From contig JBBPII010000003.1 of assembly GCA_038040385.1 (NCBI GenBank), positions 310,001-374,000 of the forward strand: a stretch of 64,000 nucleotides of DNA, in the 5' to 3' direction. Shown piece after piece: positions 24,535 to 31,271 of this stretch (position 1 is its first letter; every line of letters begins with the position of its first letter). The notes beneath the pieces are model-generated. The model saw nothing but the letters and a program-made list of their open reading frames with translations. It did no database searches and had not been told where the DNA came from. Origin of the DNA: Gilichinskyi gelida (lineage in GTDB: Bacteria; Acidobacteriota; Thermoanaerobaculia; Gp7-AA8). The translations under genes were made by a program, and so were the position numbers.

Positions 24535-25037
24535 AGGTAGTGATCCTTCAACTCCACGTAGTGCTTCCACGACTCTTCCAGCCGTTCCAGCTCCTCCGCC
24601 GTCAGCTCGCGCTTGACGCGGGCGGGCACGCCCACCACCAGCGTTCGCGGCGGGACACGCATCCCCTCGGACACCAGCGCGCCGGCGCCGACCAGGGCCA
24701 ACTCGCCGACCACCGCGCCGTCCAGCACGCGGGAGCCCATGCCGATCAGCGCGCCGCGCTCGATGGTGCAGCCGTGCGCGATCACGCCGTGGCCCATGGT
24801 CACTTCATCGCCGATCGACACGGCGTGCGTGCCGGTGGTGACGTGCAGGGTGCAGTTGTCCTGGATGTTGGTGCGCGCGCCGATGTGGATGCGATGGACG
24901 TCGCCGCGGATGACCGCGCCGAACCACACCGAGGCGTCGTCGCCGAGGGCCACGTCGCCGATGACGGTGGCGTTCTCGGCGACGAAAACGCGCTCGCCGA
25001 GGCGCGGCTGCGACTTCTGAAACGGCCGAACTGTCAT
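24531..25037 (-). CDS. Gamma-class carbonic anhydrase-like hexapeptide-repeat protein
   Basis: A 168-aa left-handed beta-helix trimer of the YrdA/PaaY/Cam group. The three metal-binding His candidates are H65 (TLHV), H83 (MGHG) and H88 (IAHGC), spaced as in gamma-carbonic anhydrases. Hexapeptide repeats run from about residue 20 to 140 (VIGDVALGDDASVW, GALIGMGSRVLDGAVVGE). Whether it hydrates CO2 is uncertain, as many members lack activity. It precedes and overlaps aspS. TAAAGT lies 9 nt before its ATG. Confidence 0.88.
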   Translation of the reverse strand: MTVRPFQKSQPRLGERVFVAENATVIGDVALGDDASVWFGAVIRGDVHRIHIGARTNIQDNCTLHVTTGTHAVSIGDEVTMGHGVIAHGCTIERGALIGMGSRVLDGAVVGELALVGAGALVSEGMRVPPRTLVVGVPARVKRELTAEELERLEESWKHYVELKDHYL

Positions 25038-25046
25038 ACGGCCGGG

Positions 25047-25065
25047 ACTTTAGCACGGCTACAAT
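25047..25065. promoter_or_regulatory. Divergent leaderless promoters (gamma-CA / TMEM175-like)
   Basis: Minus strand TAAAGT (25047-25052) ends 9 nt before the gamma-CA ATG. Plus strand TACAAT (25060-25065) ends 7 nt before the ATG at 25073. No SD on either side. Confidence 0.6.
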
Positions 25066-25072
25066 TCGCGCC

Positions 25073-25768
25073 ATGCCGCACATCATCGAGTTCCGAAAAC
25101 GCGCCCACGAGGTGTCGCGCCTCGAGGCTTTCAGCGACGTCATCTTCGGCTTCTCCATCTCCCTGCTGGTGGTCTCGCTCGAGGCGCCGAAGAGCTACGA
25201 GGAGATGATGGAGACGCTGCGCGGCTTCCTGCCGTTCACCATCTGCTTCTTCATCTTCATCATGATCTGGTGGGAGCATCACCGCTTCTTCAAGCGCTAC
25301 GCGCTGCAGGACGCCACCACCATCATCCTCAACATCCTGCTGATGTTCGTGGTGCTTTTCTACGTCTATCCGCTGAAGTTCATGTTCAGCCTGGTCACCG
25401 GCCAGCTTCACGGCGGCCGCGGCTCCATCCCGCCCGACGGATTCCGCATCCTCTTCAGCGTGTACGGCGCCGGCTTCACGGCGGTGTTCTGGCTGTTGTC
25501 GGCGATGTACTTTCACGCCCTGCGGCGGCGCGACAAGCTGCATCTGAATGAGGTGGAGCAGATCGACACGCGCGAGACGATGCTCGACACGTTCTTCATG
25601 GGAGTGTTCGGCCTGCTGTCGATCGCGCTGGCTCAATCGCCGTGGCCGTGGCTGGCCGGACCGGTCTTCTTCCTCATCGCCGTGCCGAAGACGATCATCC
25701 CGACGATCATGGGACGCAAACGGCGAGAGGCGGAGCAGCGGATGCTGGCGGGGGCCTCAGCGCCATAG
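25073..25768 (+). CDS. TMEM175/DUF1211-like potassium channel protein
   Basis: A 231-aa polytopic membrane protein. RLEAFSD (residues 16-22) is the RxxxFSD signature at the start of the first helix of TMEM175-type K+ channels. About five or six hydrophobic helices follow, which is the single six-TM unit of bacterial TMEM175. Channel function is by family analogy. Its last codons (Ala-Ser-Ala-Pro-stop, 25757-25768) form the left copy of a 14-bp direct repeat that brackets the neighbouring toxin-antitoxin module. A 61-bp fragment of a diverged copy of this gene lies at 26578-26638. Confidence 0.85.
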   Translation: MPHIIEFRKRAHEVSRLEAFSDVIFGFSISLLVVSLEAPKSYEEMMETLRGFLPFTICFFIFIMIWWEHHRFFKRYALQDATTIILNILLMFVVLFYVYPLKFMFSLVTGQLHGGRGSIPPDGFRILFSVYGAGFTAVFWLLSAMYFHALRRRDKLHLNEVEQIDTRETMLDTFFMGVFGLLSIALAQSPWPWLAGPVFFLIAVPKTIIPTIMGRKRREAEQRMLAGASAP

Positions 25769-25770
25769 CT
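25757..25770. repeat. Left copy of 14-bp direct repeat bracketing TA module 1
   Basis: TCAGCGCCATAGCT, identical to 26513-26526. It holds the last codons and stop of the TMEM175-like gene and runs into the stop of the PIN toxin gene. Confidence 0.9.
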
Positions 25771-26209
25771 ATCCGCTCCACGGATTGAACAGCGGTACTC
25801 CGGTAAGACGAACATCGGATGTATTACGGGTAACGAATGTCAGGCCGTGATGGAGCGCTGTCGCGGCGAGTTGTGCACCGATCGTCGGCAGCGTGACACG
25901 TTGGCGCTTTGCGATCGCTTCGATTTGGCCCCAACGTTCCGCGACCCATTCATCGAATGGAAGGAGCCGGCCGGCGAAACGGACGCGCAGATCGTGATCG
26001 AGCCAGCTCTGTAGTGCGCCTCGTCTCGGTTCAACCTCCTCCAGCAGGTCAATCCCTTTTCGAATCTCTCCGATGGTGATGACGCTGATATGCATGAGCT
26101 CTTCGGGCGTTGAGACGATCCACTCGGCTACGGAGCGCGCCGGCCTCGCCTTCATCAACTCCGAGATGACGTTGGTATCGAGCAGGTAGCCCGAGGAGAC
26201 GGTTACCAC
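25769..26209 (-). CDS. vapC: PIN-domain toxin of a type II toxin-antitoxin system (module 1)
   Basis: A 146-aa ribonuclease toxin. PIN acidic residues are seen in LLDTNVISEL (first Asp), TIGEIRKG (Glu), and PTIGAQLAATALHHGLTFVTRNTSDV (C-terminal acidic cluster). This FitB/VapC-like layout cleaves RNA when not neutralised by its antitoxin. It overlaps the antitoxin gene by 7 bp. The ORF's first codon is GTG-type (VTVSSGYLLD). Its stop directly follows the TMEM175-like stop, and the module is flanked by 14-bp direct repeats, suggesting recent arrival. Confidence 0.88.
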   Translation of the reverse strand: MVTVSSGYLLDTNVISELMKARPARSVAEWIVSTPEELMHISVITIGEIRKGIDLLEEVEPRRGALQSWLDHDLRVRFAGRLLPFDEWVAERWGQIEAIAKRQRVTLPTIGAQLAATALHHGLTFVTRNTSDVRLTGVPLFNPWSG

Positions 26210-26466
26210 TTGATCGTTCTCGTCGTGTCGCGTTTTCGCGTCAGATCAAGCGGCCGTCCCCCCGCGGCGGATTGGAAGAACTCGAGAAGCGATTCCGGCT
26301 GCCGGGCAAGTTCGCCGTCGCGGTCGAATTCCTCCGCGCGCACGACGACCACTGCCTCGCCGTGCTGTTTGACCACACGTTGCGGACCTTCCGAGCGCAC
26401 CCGCCGGAACAGCTCACTGAATCGAGCCTTCGCCTCATGCAATTGCCAGACTCGAGGGGTAGTCAT
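26203..26466 (-). CDS. Phd/YefM-family antitoxin (module 1)
   Basis: An 87-aa antitoxin. WQLHEAKARFSELFRRV and GPQRVVKQHGEAVVVVRAEEFDR form the YefM/Phd DNA-binding fold. The C-terminal part (LLEFFQSAAGGRPLDL) is the expected flexible toxin-binding segment. Such proteins neutralise the toxin and repress their own operon. TAGTCT lies 6 nt before the ATG, so the operon transcript is probably leaderless and the operator should lie over 26466-26500. Confidence 0.88.
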   Translation of the reverse strand: MTTPRVWQLHEAKARFSELFRRVRSEGPQRVVKQHGEAVVVVRAEEFDRDGELARQPESLLEFFQSAAGGRPLDLTRKRDTTRTIKW

Positions 26467-26472
26467 GTTGCA

Positions 26473-26478
26473 AGACTA
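26473..26478 (-). promoter_or_regulatory. Leaderless -10 box of TA module 1
   Basis: TAGTCT on the minus strand, 6 nt before the antitoxin ATG. It follows the same host-style layout as resident genes. Confidence 0.5.
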
Positions 26479-26512
26479 TGTGGACGGGTCAATCTGGTCA
26501 AGTAGACATTCT

Positions 26513-26526
26513 TCAGCGCCATAGCT
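26513..26526. repeat. Right copy of 14-bp direct repeat bracketing TA module 1
   Basis: TCAGCGCCATAGCT, identical to 25757-25770. Read on the minus strand it restores the ancestral C-terminus and stop of the MFS gene fragment that follows. Confidence 0.9.
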
Positions 26527-26577
26527 TCCACGTCCACACCCCCCAGACCACCGCCCACCCCACCGCCAGCATGGCGA
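26518..26577 (-). pseudogene. Truncated copy of the 3' end of the MFS transporter gene
   Basis: 60 bp matching 27412-27471 at 58 positions. Both differences are synonymous in the MFS frame (Thr ACG/ACC, Leu CTA/TTA). Here the frame ends WTWKLWR-stop, whereas the intact gene reads WKLWQFRPE-stop. The fragment joins directly to a piece of the TMEM175-like gene. Confidence 0.85.
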
Positions 26578-26638
26578 CGGCGGCGCGACAAGCTGCATCT
26601 GAATGAAGTGGAGCAGATCGACACGCGTGAAACGATGC
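26578..26638 (+). pseudogene. Internal fragment of the TMEM175-like gene
   Basis: 61 bp matching 25523-25583 with three differences, all at third codon positions and synonymous (Glu, Arg, Glu). The order MFS tail then TMEM175 interior is that of a tandem-duplication junction. After 26638 similarity stops. Confidence 0.85.
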
Positions 26639-26731
26639 GGATGACGGCGGGAACTCGTCGGCTCGGGAAACGGACGCGGCGGCACCCCGGGCTTGTTGAC
26701 ATCTGATGCGTGATGCGTGATGCTGGACGCC
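26639..26731. other. Intergenic region before TA module 2
   Basis: Holds TTGACA at 26696-26701, a possible -35, followed by three tandem TGATGC(G) units (26705-26723). The -10 region is weak (GATGCT). It may be the promoter/operator of the VapBC module. Confidence 0.3.
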
Positions 26732-26962
26732 ATGCGAACGACGCTGGACGTAGACGACGACGTCCTTCAGGCAGCGAAAGAGATCGCCGCCAATCGGGGA
26801 ACCACAACGGGACGGGTCTTGTCCGACCTCGCTCGCAAGGCACTCACCCCGGCCAAGCGTGGCCGTTCCGAACGGAATGGCGTTCCTCTATTGCCTCGCC
26901 GCCGGAAGGGAAGCAGGCGCCCAACGCTGGAAACGGTGAATCGGCTTCGCGACGAGCCCTGA
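26732..26962 (+). CDS. vapB: VapB-type ribbon-helix-helix antitoxin (module 2)
   Basis: A 76-aa protein. MRTTLDVDDDVLQAAKEIAA then TTGRVLSDLARKAL is the ribbon-helix-helix of a dimeric DNA-binding antitoxin, and the basic C-terminus (SRRPTLETVNRLRDEP) is the toxin-binding tail. The ATG at 26732 is preferred to one five codons earlier because it places the beta-strand at the N-terminus. The toxin gene starts 5 nt after the stop. It is unrelated in fold to the Phd-type antitoxin of module 1. Confidence 0.85.
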   Translation: MRTTLDVDDDVLQAAKEIAANRGTTTGRVLSDLARKALTPAKRGRSERNGVPLLPRRRKGSRRPTLETVNRLRDEP

Positions 26963-26967
26963 CGGCG

Positions 26968-27408
26968 ATGACTGGCATCGCTCTGCTCGACGTGAACGTC
27001 CTGGTGGCGCTCTTTGACCCTGATCATGTCCATCACGAGCCGGCACACGAGTGGTTCTCAGCGAATCGAGAGAGGGGATGGGCTACCTGCCCGCTCACCG
27101 AGAATGGATTGGTGCGTATCCTCTCGAACACCGCCTACACCGGCATACACGAAACGACGGCCATGGTTTTGCGGCGACTCGATACATTCTGTTCGAGCGG
27201 AAACCACACGTTCTGGACCGATCATTTGTCGTTACGCGATGAACACCGGTTCAAGCTCGCGGCGGGGAGTCACGCTCAGATCACGGATATCTATCTGCTC
27301 GGAGTTGCGGTCGATCATGACGGCCGGCTCGCCACCTTCGACCGCCGCATCCCGCTCCGAGCTGTCGAAGGAGCGATGGACGAGCAATTGGCAGTCATTC
27401 CGGTCTGA
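26968..27408 (+). CDS. vapC: VapC PIN-domain toxin (module 2)
   Basis: A 146-aa PIN ribonuclease. Conserved acids appear in LLDVNVLVALFD, in CPLTENGLVRIL and in TDIYLLGVAVDHDGRLATFD. The protein belongs to a different VapC subgroup from module 1 (the Asp-Val-Asn motif and TDIYLL rather than Asp-Thr-Asn). Its 3' end overlaps the convergent MFS gene by 14 bp, and the overlap supplies the last few codons of the MFS reading frame. Confidence 0.88.
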   Translation: MTGIALLDVNVLVALFDPDHVHHEPAHEWFSANRERGWATCPLTENGLVRILSNTAYTGIHETTAMVLRRLDTFCSSGNHTFWTDHLSLRDEHRFKLAAGSHAQITDIYLLGVAVDHDGRLATFDRRIPLRAVEGAMDEQLAVIPV

Positions 27409-28609
27409 ACTGCCATAACTTCCAGGTCCACACCCCCCAGACCACCGCCCACCCCACCGCCAGCATGGCGATGCTGATGGTCGCCGTGGTCGGGCCGAAG
27501 CGATCCGACAGCACGCCGGCGATGAGGTACGAGACGGCCATGGTCAGGGTGACGAAGCCGTAGTCGGCGGCGAAGACGCGGCCACGGATCCAATCCGGGA
27601 CCTCGCGCTGCAGACCGTAGGTCGACGTCTGCCACTGCGCGCCGCCGCCGAGGTGGGCGATGAAGATCGCCGTCGCCCCGACGAGCAGCGAGCGCGAGAG
27701 TCCGAGTCCGATGTAGCCCAGTCCGAAGATGAAAATCGAGAGCGAGATGAGGCGGTATTGGAGCTCGTCGCGCGCGCTGACGGCGCGGACGATGAACGGC
27801 CCCAAGAGCGCGCCGAGGCCGCGCGCGGCGAACAGCAGGCCGATGCCGAAGGCGCCGGCGCGGAAGACCTCCTTGCCGAAGACGCTCAGCATCGCCACTA
27901 CGCCCATCCCCAATCCGTAGCCGCCCTTGGAGGTCAGCAGCGCGAGCACGCGCGGATGCGCTCGGGCGTAGCGCAGGGTCTCGCGCACCGACTCGACCAG
28001 CGGCGGATGTTCATGCTGCCTTCCCCGCTCCGCGGAGAAGCGCGCGCGGATCATGGCCAGGATTCCGGCCGACGCGAGAAAGCTCGCCGCGTCGACGATG
28101 AAGGCCGCGTCGCGTCCGAAGCGCATGGTGACGATGCCGCCCAATCCGGCGCCGACGGCGAGCATCGTCCCCCACGTCGATCCCATCAGCACGTTCGCCG
28201 GCGCCAGCTCCTCCTCGCGGACCAGGTTCGGCAGCGCCGCCTGCGCGGCCGGCTCGAAGTACGCGGAGCCGATGGAGATGAGGATCACTCCGGCGTACGC
28301 GAAGGGCAGCATCGCCGGCGTGCGCGCCAGCAGCGGCAGGAGACAGGCGCCGGTGCGGATCACGTCGACAATGATCATGAGCTTGCGCCGGTCGATGCGG
28401 TCGACCACGTGCCCCGCCAGCGGCGTGACGATGAAGATCGGCAGCGACTGGCAGAGCATCATCAGCGACGCCAGGGTGGCCGAGCCGGTGAGCGAGAGGA
28501 CGAGGTCGAGCAGCGCGACGGTGAGGAACCAGTCGCCGCCGAGCGAGATCAGCGTGCCGGCGTAGAGAAGGCGGAAATCGCGGTTGCCGCGGAGAAGGCG
28601 CCAGTACAT
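27395..28609 (-). CDS. MFS transporter (DHA3-like efflux type)
   Basis: A 404-aa, about 12-helix inner-membrane transporter. The loop 2-3 motif is GHVVDRIDRRKLM. The N-terminal RLLRGNRDFRLLYAGTLISLGGDWF and the absence of a solute-binding partner fit the drug/siderophore exporter branch; the substrate is unknown. It is the last gene of a thyA-folA-MFS operon (6-nt gap after folA). Its C-terminus has been altered: a 60-bp sister fragment ends WKLWR, while this copy continues QFRPE through toxin-gene sequence. Confidence 0.85.
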   Translation of the reverse strand: MYWRLLRGNRDFRLLYAGTLISLGGDWFLTVALLDLVLSLTGSATLASLMMLCQSLPIFIVTPLAGHVVDRIDRRKLMIIVDVIRTGACLLPLLARTPAMLPFAYAGVILISIGSAYFEPAAQAALPNLVREEELAPANVLMGSTWGTMLAVGAGLGGIVTMRFGRDAAFIVDAASFLASAGILAMIRARFSAERGRQHEHPPLVESVRETLRYARAHPRVLALLTSKGGYGLGMGVVAMLSVFGKEVFRAGAFGIGLLFAARGLGALLGPFIVRAVSARDELQYRLISLSIFIFGLGYIGLGLSRSLLVGATAIFIAHLGGGAQWQTSTYGLQREVPDWIRGRVFAADYGFVTLTMAVSYLIAGVLSDRFGPTTATISIAMLAVGWAVVWGVWTWKLWQFRPE

Positions 28610-28615
28610 CCGGCG

Positions 28616-29140
28616 CTAGCCATCCTCGGCGATCGGATGCGCGGCCGGCGCCGCGCGGTCGTACGTCAGGAACGAGTAGTTGTAGGCGTTCTTTTCGTCC
28701 GCCTCGAAATCCTCGCGGTCGACGAGCTTCCACTCGTTGACGTCGTCGAACTCGGGAAAGTACGTGTCGCCCTCGACGTCGGCGTGGACCTGGGTGATGT
28801 ACATCCGGTCGGCGCGGTGGATGGTCTGGCGGTAAATCTCCGCGCCGCCGCAGATGAACGGCTCGTCGTCGTTCGCGGCAACGTTCAGCGCCTCTTCGAT
28901 GGATGCGGCGACGATCACCCCCGGCGCGCCGAACGCCGGATCGTGCGTGACCACCACCGTCGTCCGCCCCGGCAGCGGCTTCCCCACCGAGTCGAACGTG
29001 CGGCGTCCCATGATCATGTGATGGCCGAGCGTGGTCGCCTTGAAGAACTTCAGGTCGCCGGAGAGGCGCCAGGGCAGGCCGTTTGCGCGGCCGATGACGC
29101 CGTTCGCGGCCACCGCGGCGATGATGGAGAGGCGTCCCAT
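28616..29140 (-). CDS. folA: Dihydrofolate reductase
   Basis: Reduces dihydrofolate to tetrahydrofolate with NADPH, regenerating the cofactor oxidised by ThyA. The 174-aa product has IIAAVAANGVIGRANGLPWRL with the catalytic acid region (LSGDLKFFK), MIMGRRTFDSVGKPLPGRTTVV and ICGGAEIYRQ, all classic DHFR blocks. The extra C-terminal tail (APAAHPIAEDG) is unremarkable. It sits 3 nt downstream of thyA. Confidence 0.96.
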   Translation of the reverse strand: MGRLSIIAAVAANGVIGRANGLPWRLSGDLKFFKATTLGHHMIMGRRTFDSVGKPLPGRTTVVVTHDPAFGAPGVIVAASIEEALNVAANDDEPFICGGAEIYRQTIHRADRMYITQVHADVEGDTYFPEFDDVNEWKLVDREDFEADEKNAYNYSFLTYDRAAPAAHPIAEDG

Positions 29141-29143
29141 GTC

Positions 29144-29938
29144 TTACACCGCGATCGGCGCTTTGATCGAGGGATGGGGATCATAGTTCTCGAGGGTGAA
29201 GTCGCTGAACTTGAAATCGAAGATCGACTTCACCTCGGGGTTGAGGCGCATGGACGGCAGTGGGCGGGGCTCGCGCGTGAGCTGCTCGCGCGCCTGCTCG
29301 AGGTGGTTGAGATAGAGGTGCGCGTCGCCGAGGGTGTGCACGAAGTCGCCGGGACGGAGCCGGCAGACCTGCGCCACCATCATCGTCAACAGCGCGAACG
29401 AGGCGATGTTGAAGGGAACGCCGAGGAAGATGTCCGCGCTGCGCTGGTACATCTGGCAGGAGAGGCGCCCGTCCGCGACGTAGAACTGGAAGAGCGCGTG
29501 GCAGGGCGCCAGCGCCATGCGGTCGATGTCGGCCACGTTCCAGGCGCTGACGATGAGGCGCCGGGAGTCGGGATTGCGTTTGATCTCGTCGACGATCCTG
29601 GCGATCTGGTCGACATGCTGACCATTCGGCGCCGGCCATGAGCGCCACTGGTATCCGTAGACCGGACCGAGCTCGCCCTCCGCGTCGGCCCACTCGTCCC
29701 AGATGGTGACCTTGTTCTCCTGCAGCCAGCGCACGTTGGTCTCGCCGCGCAGGAACCACAGCAGCTCGTAGATGATCGAGCGGAGGTGCAGCTTCTTGGT
29801 CGTCAGCAGCGGAAAGCCGGCGCCGAGGTCGAATCGCAGCTGGTGGCCGAAGACGCTGAGGGTGCCGGTCCCGGTGCGGTCGGACTTCTTCGCGCCGCGG
29901 TCGAGGACGTGCCGGACGAGATCGAGGTATTGCTGCAT
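29144..29938 (-). CDS. thyA: Thymidylate synthase
   Basis: Methylates dUMP to dTMP using methylene-tetrahydrofolate. The 264-aa protein has catalytic C146 (LAPCHALFQFYV) at the same residue number as the E. coli enzyme, RTGTGTLSVFGHQLRFDL, YGYQWRSW, and QMYQRSADIFLGVPFNIASF. It is first gene of the thyA-folA-MFS operon. A GATAAT box lies 5 nt before the ATG, and the region beyond is a dispersed palindromic repeat shared with the divergent lysA promoter. Confidence 0.98.
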   Translation of the reverse strand: MQQYLDLVRHVLDRGAKKSDRTGTGTLSVFGHQLRFDLGAGFPLLTTKKLHLRSIIYELLWFLRGETNVRWLQENKVTIWDEWADAEGELGPVYGYQWRSWPAPNGQHVDQIARIVDEIKRNPDSRRLIVSAWNVADIDRMALAPCHALFQFYVADGRLSCQMYQRSADIFLGVPFNIASFALLTMMVAQVCRLRPGDFVHTLGDAHLYLNHLEQAREQLTREPRPLPSMRLNPEVKSIFDFKFSDFTLENYDPHPSIKAPIAV

Positions 29939-29943
29939 GGCTC

Positions 29944-29949
29944 ATTATC
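29944..29949 (-). promoter_or_regulatory. Leaderless -10 box of thyA
   Basis: GATAAT on the minus strand, 5 nt before the ATG. Its -35 would have to lie inside the family B repeat. Confidence 0.45.
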
Positions 29950-29950
29950 G

Positions 29951-30054
29951 CCCTCACCCGCCGCTTCGCGGCACCCTCTCCCGCAAGCGGGAGAGGGCCA
30001 GGTTGCCCTTCTCCCGCGGGAGCGGGAGAAGGTGCCCGAAGGGCGGATGAGGGG
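29951..30054. repeat. Family B dispersed palindrome between divergent thyA and lysA
   Basis: Starts CCCTCACCC and ends GGATGAGGG. Inner hairpins are CCCTCTCCCGC-AA-GCGGGAGAGGG and CCTTCTCCCGC...GCGGGAGAAGG. Other copies lie at 45449 and 63148. It fills nearly the whole intergenic space between two -10 boxes. Confidence 0.9.
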
Positions 30055-30055
30055 T

Positions 30056-30061
30056 TAGACT
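30056..30061 (+). promoter_or_regulatory. Leaderless -10 box of lysA
   Basis: TAGACT starting 2 nt after the family B repeat, 10 nt before the ATG at 30072. Confidence 0.5.
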
Positions 30062-30071
30062 CCGCGCGCGA

Positions 30072-31271
30072 ATGCAGCTCTCCGACATCGCAGACCGCTT
30101 CGGCACGCCCGTCTACATTTACGACGCGGCGGTGATCCGCGCGCAGATCGAGCGGGTGCGCGGTGCGTTCGCCGCCCTCCCCTTCCAGCCGTTCTACGCC
30201 ATGAAGGCCAACGGCGCGCTGGCCATCCTCCGGCTCATCCGCGACGGCGGCTTCGGATGCGACTGCGTGTCGCCGGGGGAGATTTTCATCGCCCGCCGCG
30301 CCGGCTTCACGCCCGAGCAGATCTGGTTCACCTGCTCCAACGTCTCCGACGACGACCTCCGCGCGGTCGGCGACGACCGCATCGTCATCAACGTCAACTC
30401 CATGTCGGAGATCGACCGCGTTCTGGCGCTCGGCCTGCCGAATGCGATCGCGCTGCGCGTGAACCCCGACGTCGGCGCCGGCCATCACGCGGACGTGGTC
30501 ACCGCCGGCGGCGGCGTCAAGTTCGGGATCGACCTCGCCGAGGTCTCATCGGCGCGCATGGTGGTGGAAGACGGCGGGCGGAAGGTGGTGGGTCTGCACG
30601 CCCACATCGGGTCGGGCGTCGATGACCTCGCGCCGCTGTTGGAATCGGCGCGGCGGCTGCTGGACCTCAGCGACGAATTCGGCAACCTCCGCTTCATCAA
30701 CTTCGGCGGCGGGCTGTCGGTCCCCTACCGCCCCGGCGAGCGCGAGTTCCCGATCGCCGCGTACGGCAACGAGCTGGCGCGCCTCGCCGACCGCCGCCTG
30801 CGGGCGCGCAATCTCACGGCGATCCTCGAGCCCGGCCGCTACGTGGTCGCGCAGTCGGGGACGCTGCTGGCGCGCGTCACGGCCAAGCGCATCAGCGGCG
30901 GCCTGACCTGGGTCGGCTGCGACACCGGCTTCAATCATCTGGTGCGGCCGTCGAAGTACGGCGCATACCACCACATCGTCAATGCGTCGCGGCAGTCCGA
31001 GGCGAAGGAGGACGTCGTCGTCGCCGGTAATCTCTGCGAGTCGGGCGACGTCTTCACCCGCAACGCCGCCGGCGAAGTGGAGACGCGGCCGATCGATGCC
31101 ATACGCGTGGGCGACCTCCTCGCCTTCCGCGACGCCGGCGCGTACGGCTTCTCCATGGCCTCGCACTACAACGCGCGGCTGCTGCCGCCCGAGGTGATGG
31201 TGGACGCAGGCCAGGCGACGCTGATTCGGGAGAGGCAGACGTTCGAGGATCTGGTGAGGGGGATGCGATGA
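30072..31271 (+). CDS. lysA: Diaminopimelate decarboxylase
   Basis: PLP fold-type III decarboxylase making lysine from meso-DAP. The 399-aa protein has PLP-binding K45 (FYAMKANG), HIGSGVDD, FINFGGGLSVPY, EPGRYVVAQSG and CESGDVF (the Cys-Glu-Ser active-site loop). A related function (another D-amino-acid-type decarboxylase) cannot be excluded. It is followed by a D-aminoacylase-like gene whose start overlaps its stop (ATGA), so the three-gene unit lysA / deacylase / permease appears translationally coupled. Confidence 0.92.
   Translation: MQLSDIADRFGTPVYIYDAAVIRAQIERVRGAFAALPFQPFYAMKANGALAILRLIRDGGFGCDCVSPGEIFIARRAGFTPEQIWFTCSNVSDDDLRAVGDDRIVINVNSMSEIDRVLALGLPNAIALRVNPDVGAGHHADVVTAGGGVKFGIDLAEVSSARMVVEDGGRKVVGLHAHIGSGVDDLAPLLESARRLLDLSDEFGNLRFINFGGGLSVPYRPGEREFPIAAYGNELARLADRRLRARNLTAILEPGRYVVAQSGTLLARVTAKRISGGLTWVGCDTGFNHLVRPSKYGAYHHIVNASRQSEAKEDVVVAGNLCESGDVFTRNAAGEVETRPIDAIRVGDLLAFRDAGAYGFSMASHYNARLLPPEVMVDAGQATLIRERQTFEDLVRGMR

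Noticed and set aside
25757..26526. Calling TA module 1 an insertion sequence
   Set aside because: No transposase and no terminal inverted repeats were found inside the 14-bp direct repeats; only the duplication-like flanks are present.
26463..26843. 126-codon minus-strand frame over the rearrangement scar
   Set aside because: Built from the MFS/TMEM175 fragments and the vapB region; no start signal or recognisable domain.
29951..30054. CRISPR-like repeat region
   Set aside because: The palindromes are single dispersed elements, not regularly spaced direct repeats with unique spacers.
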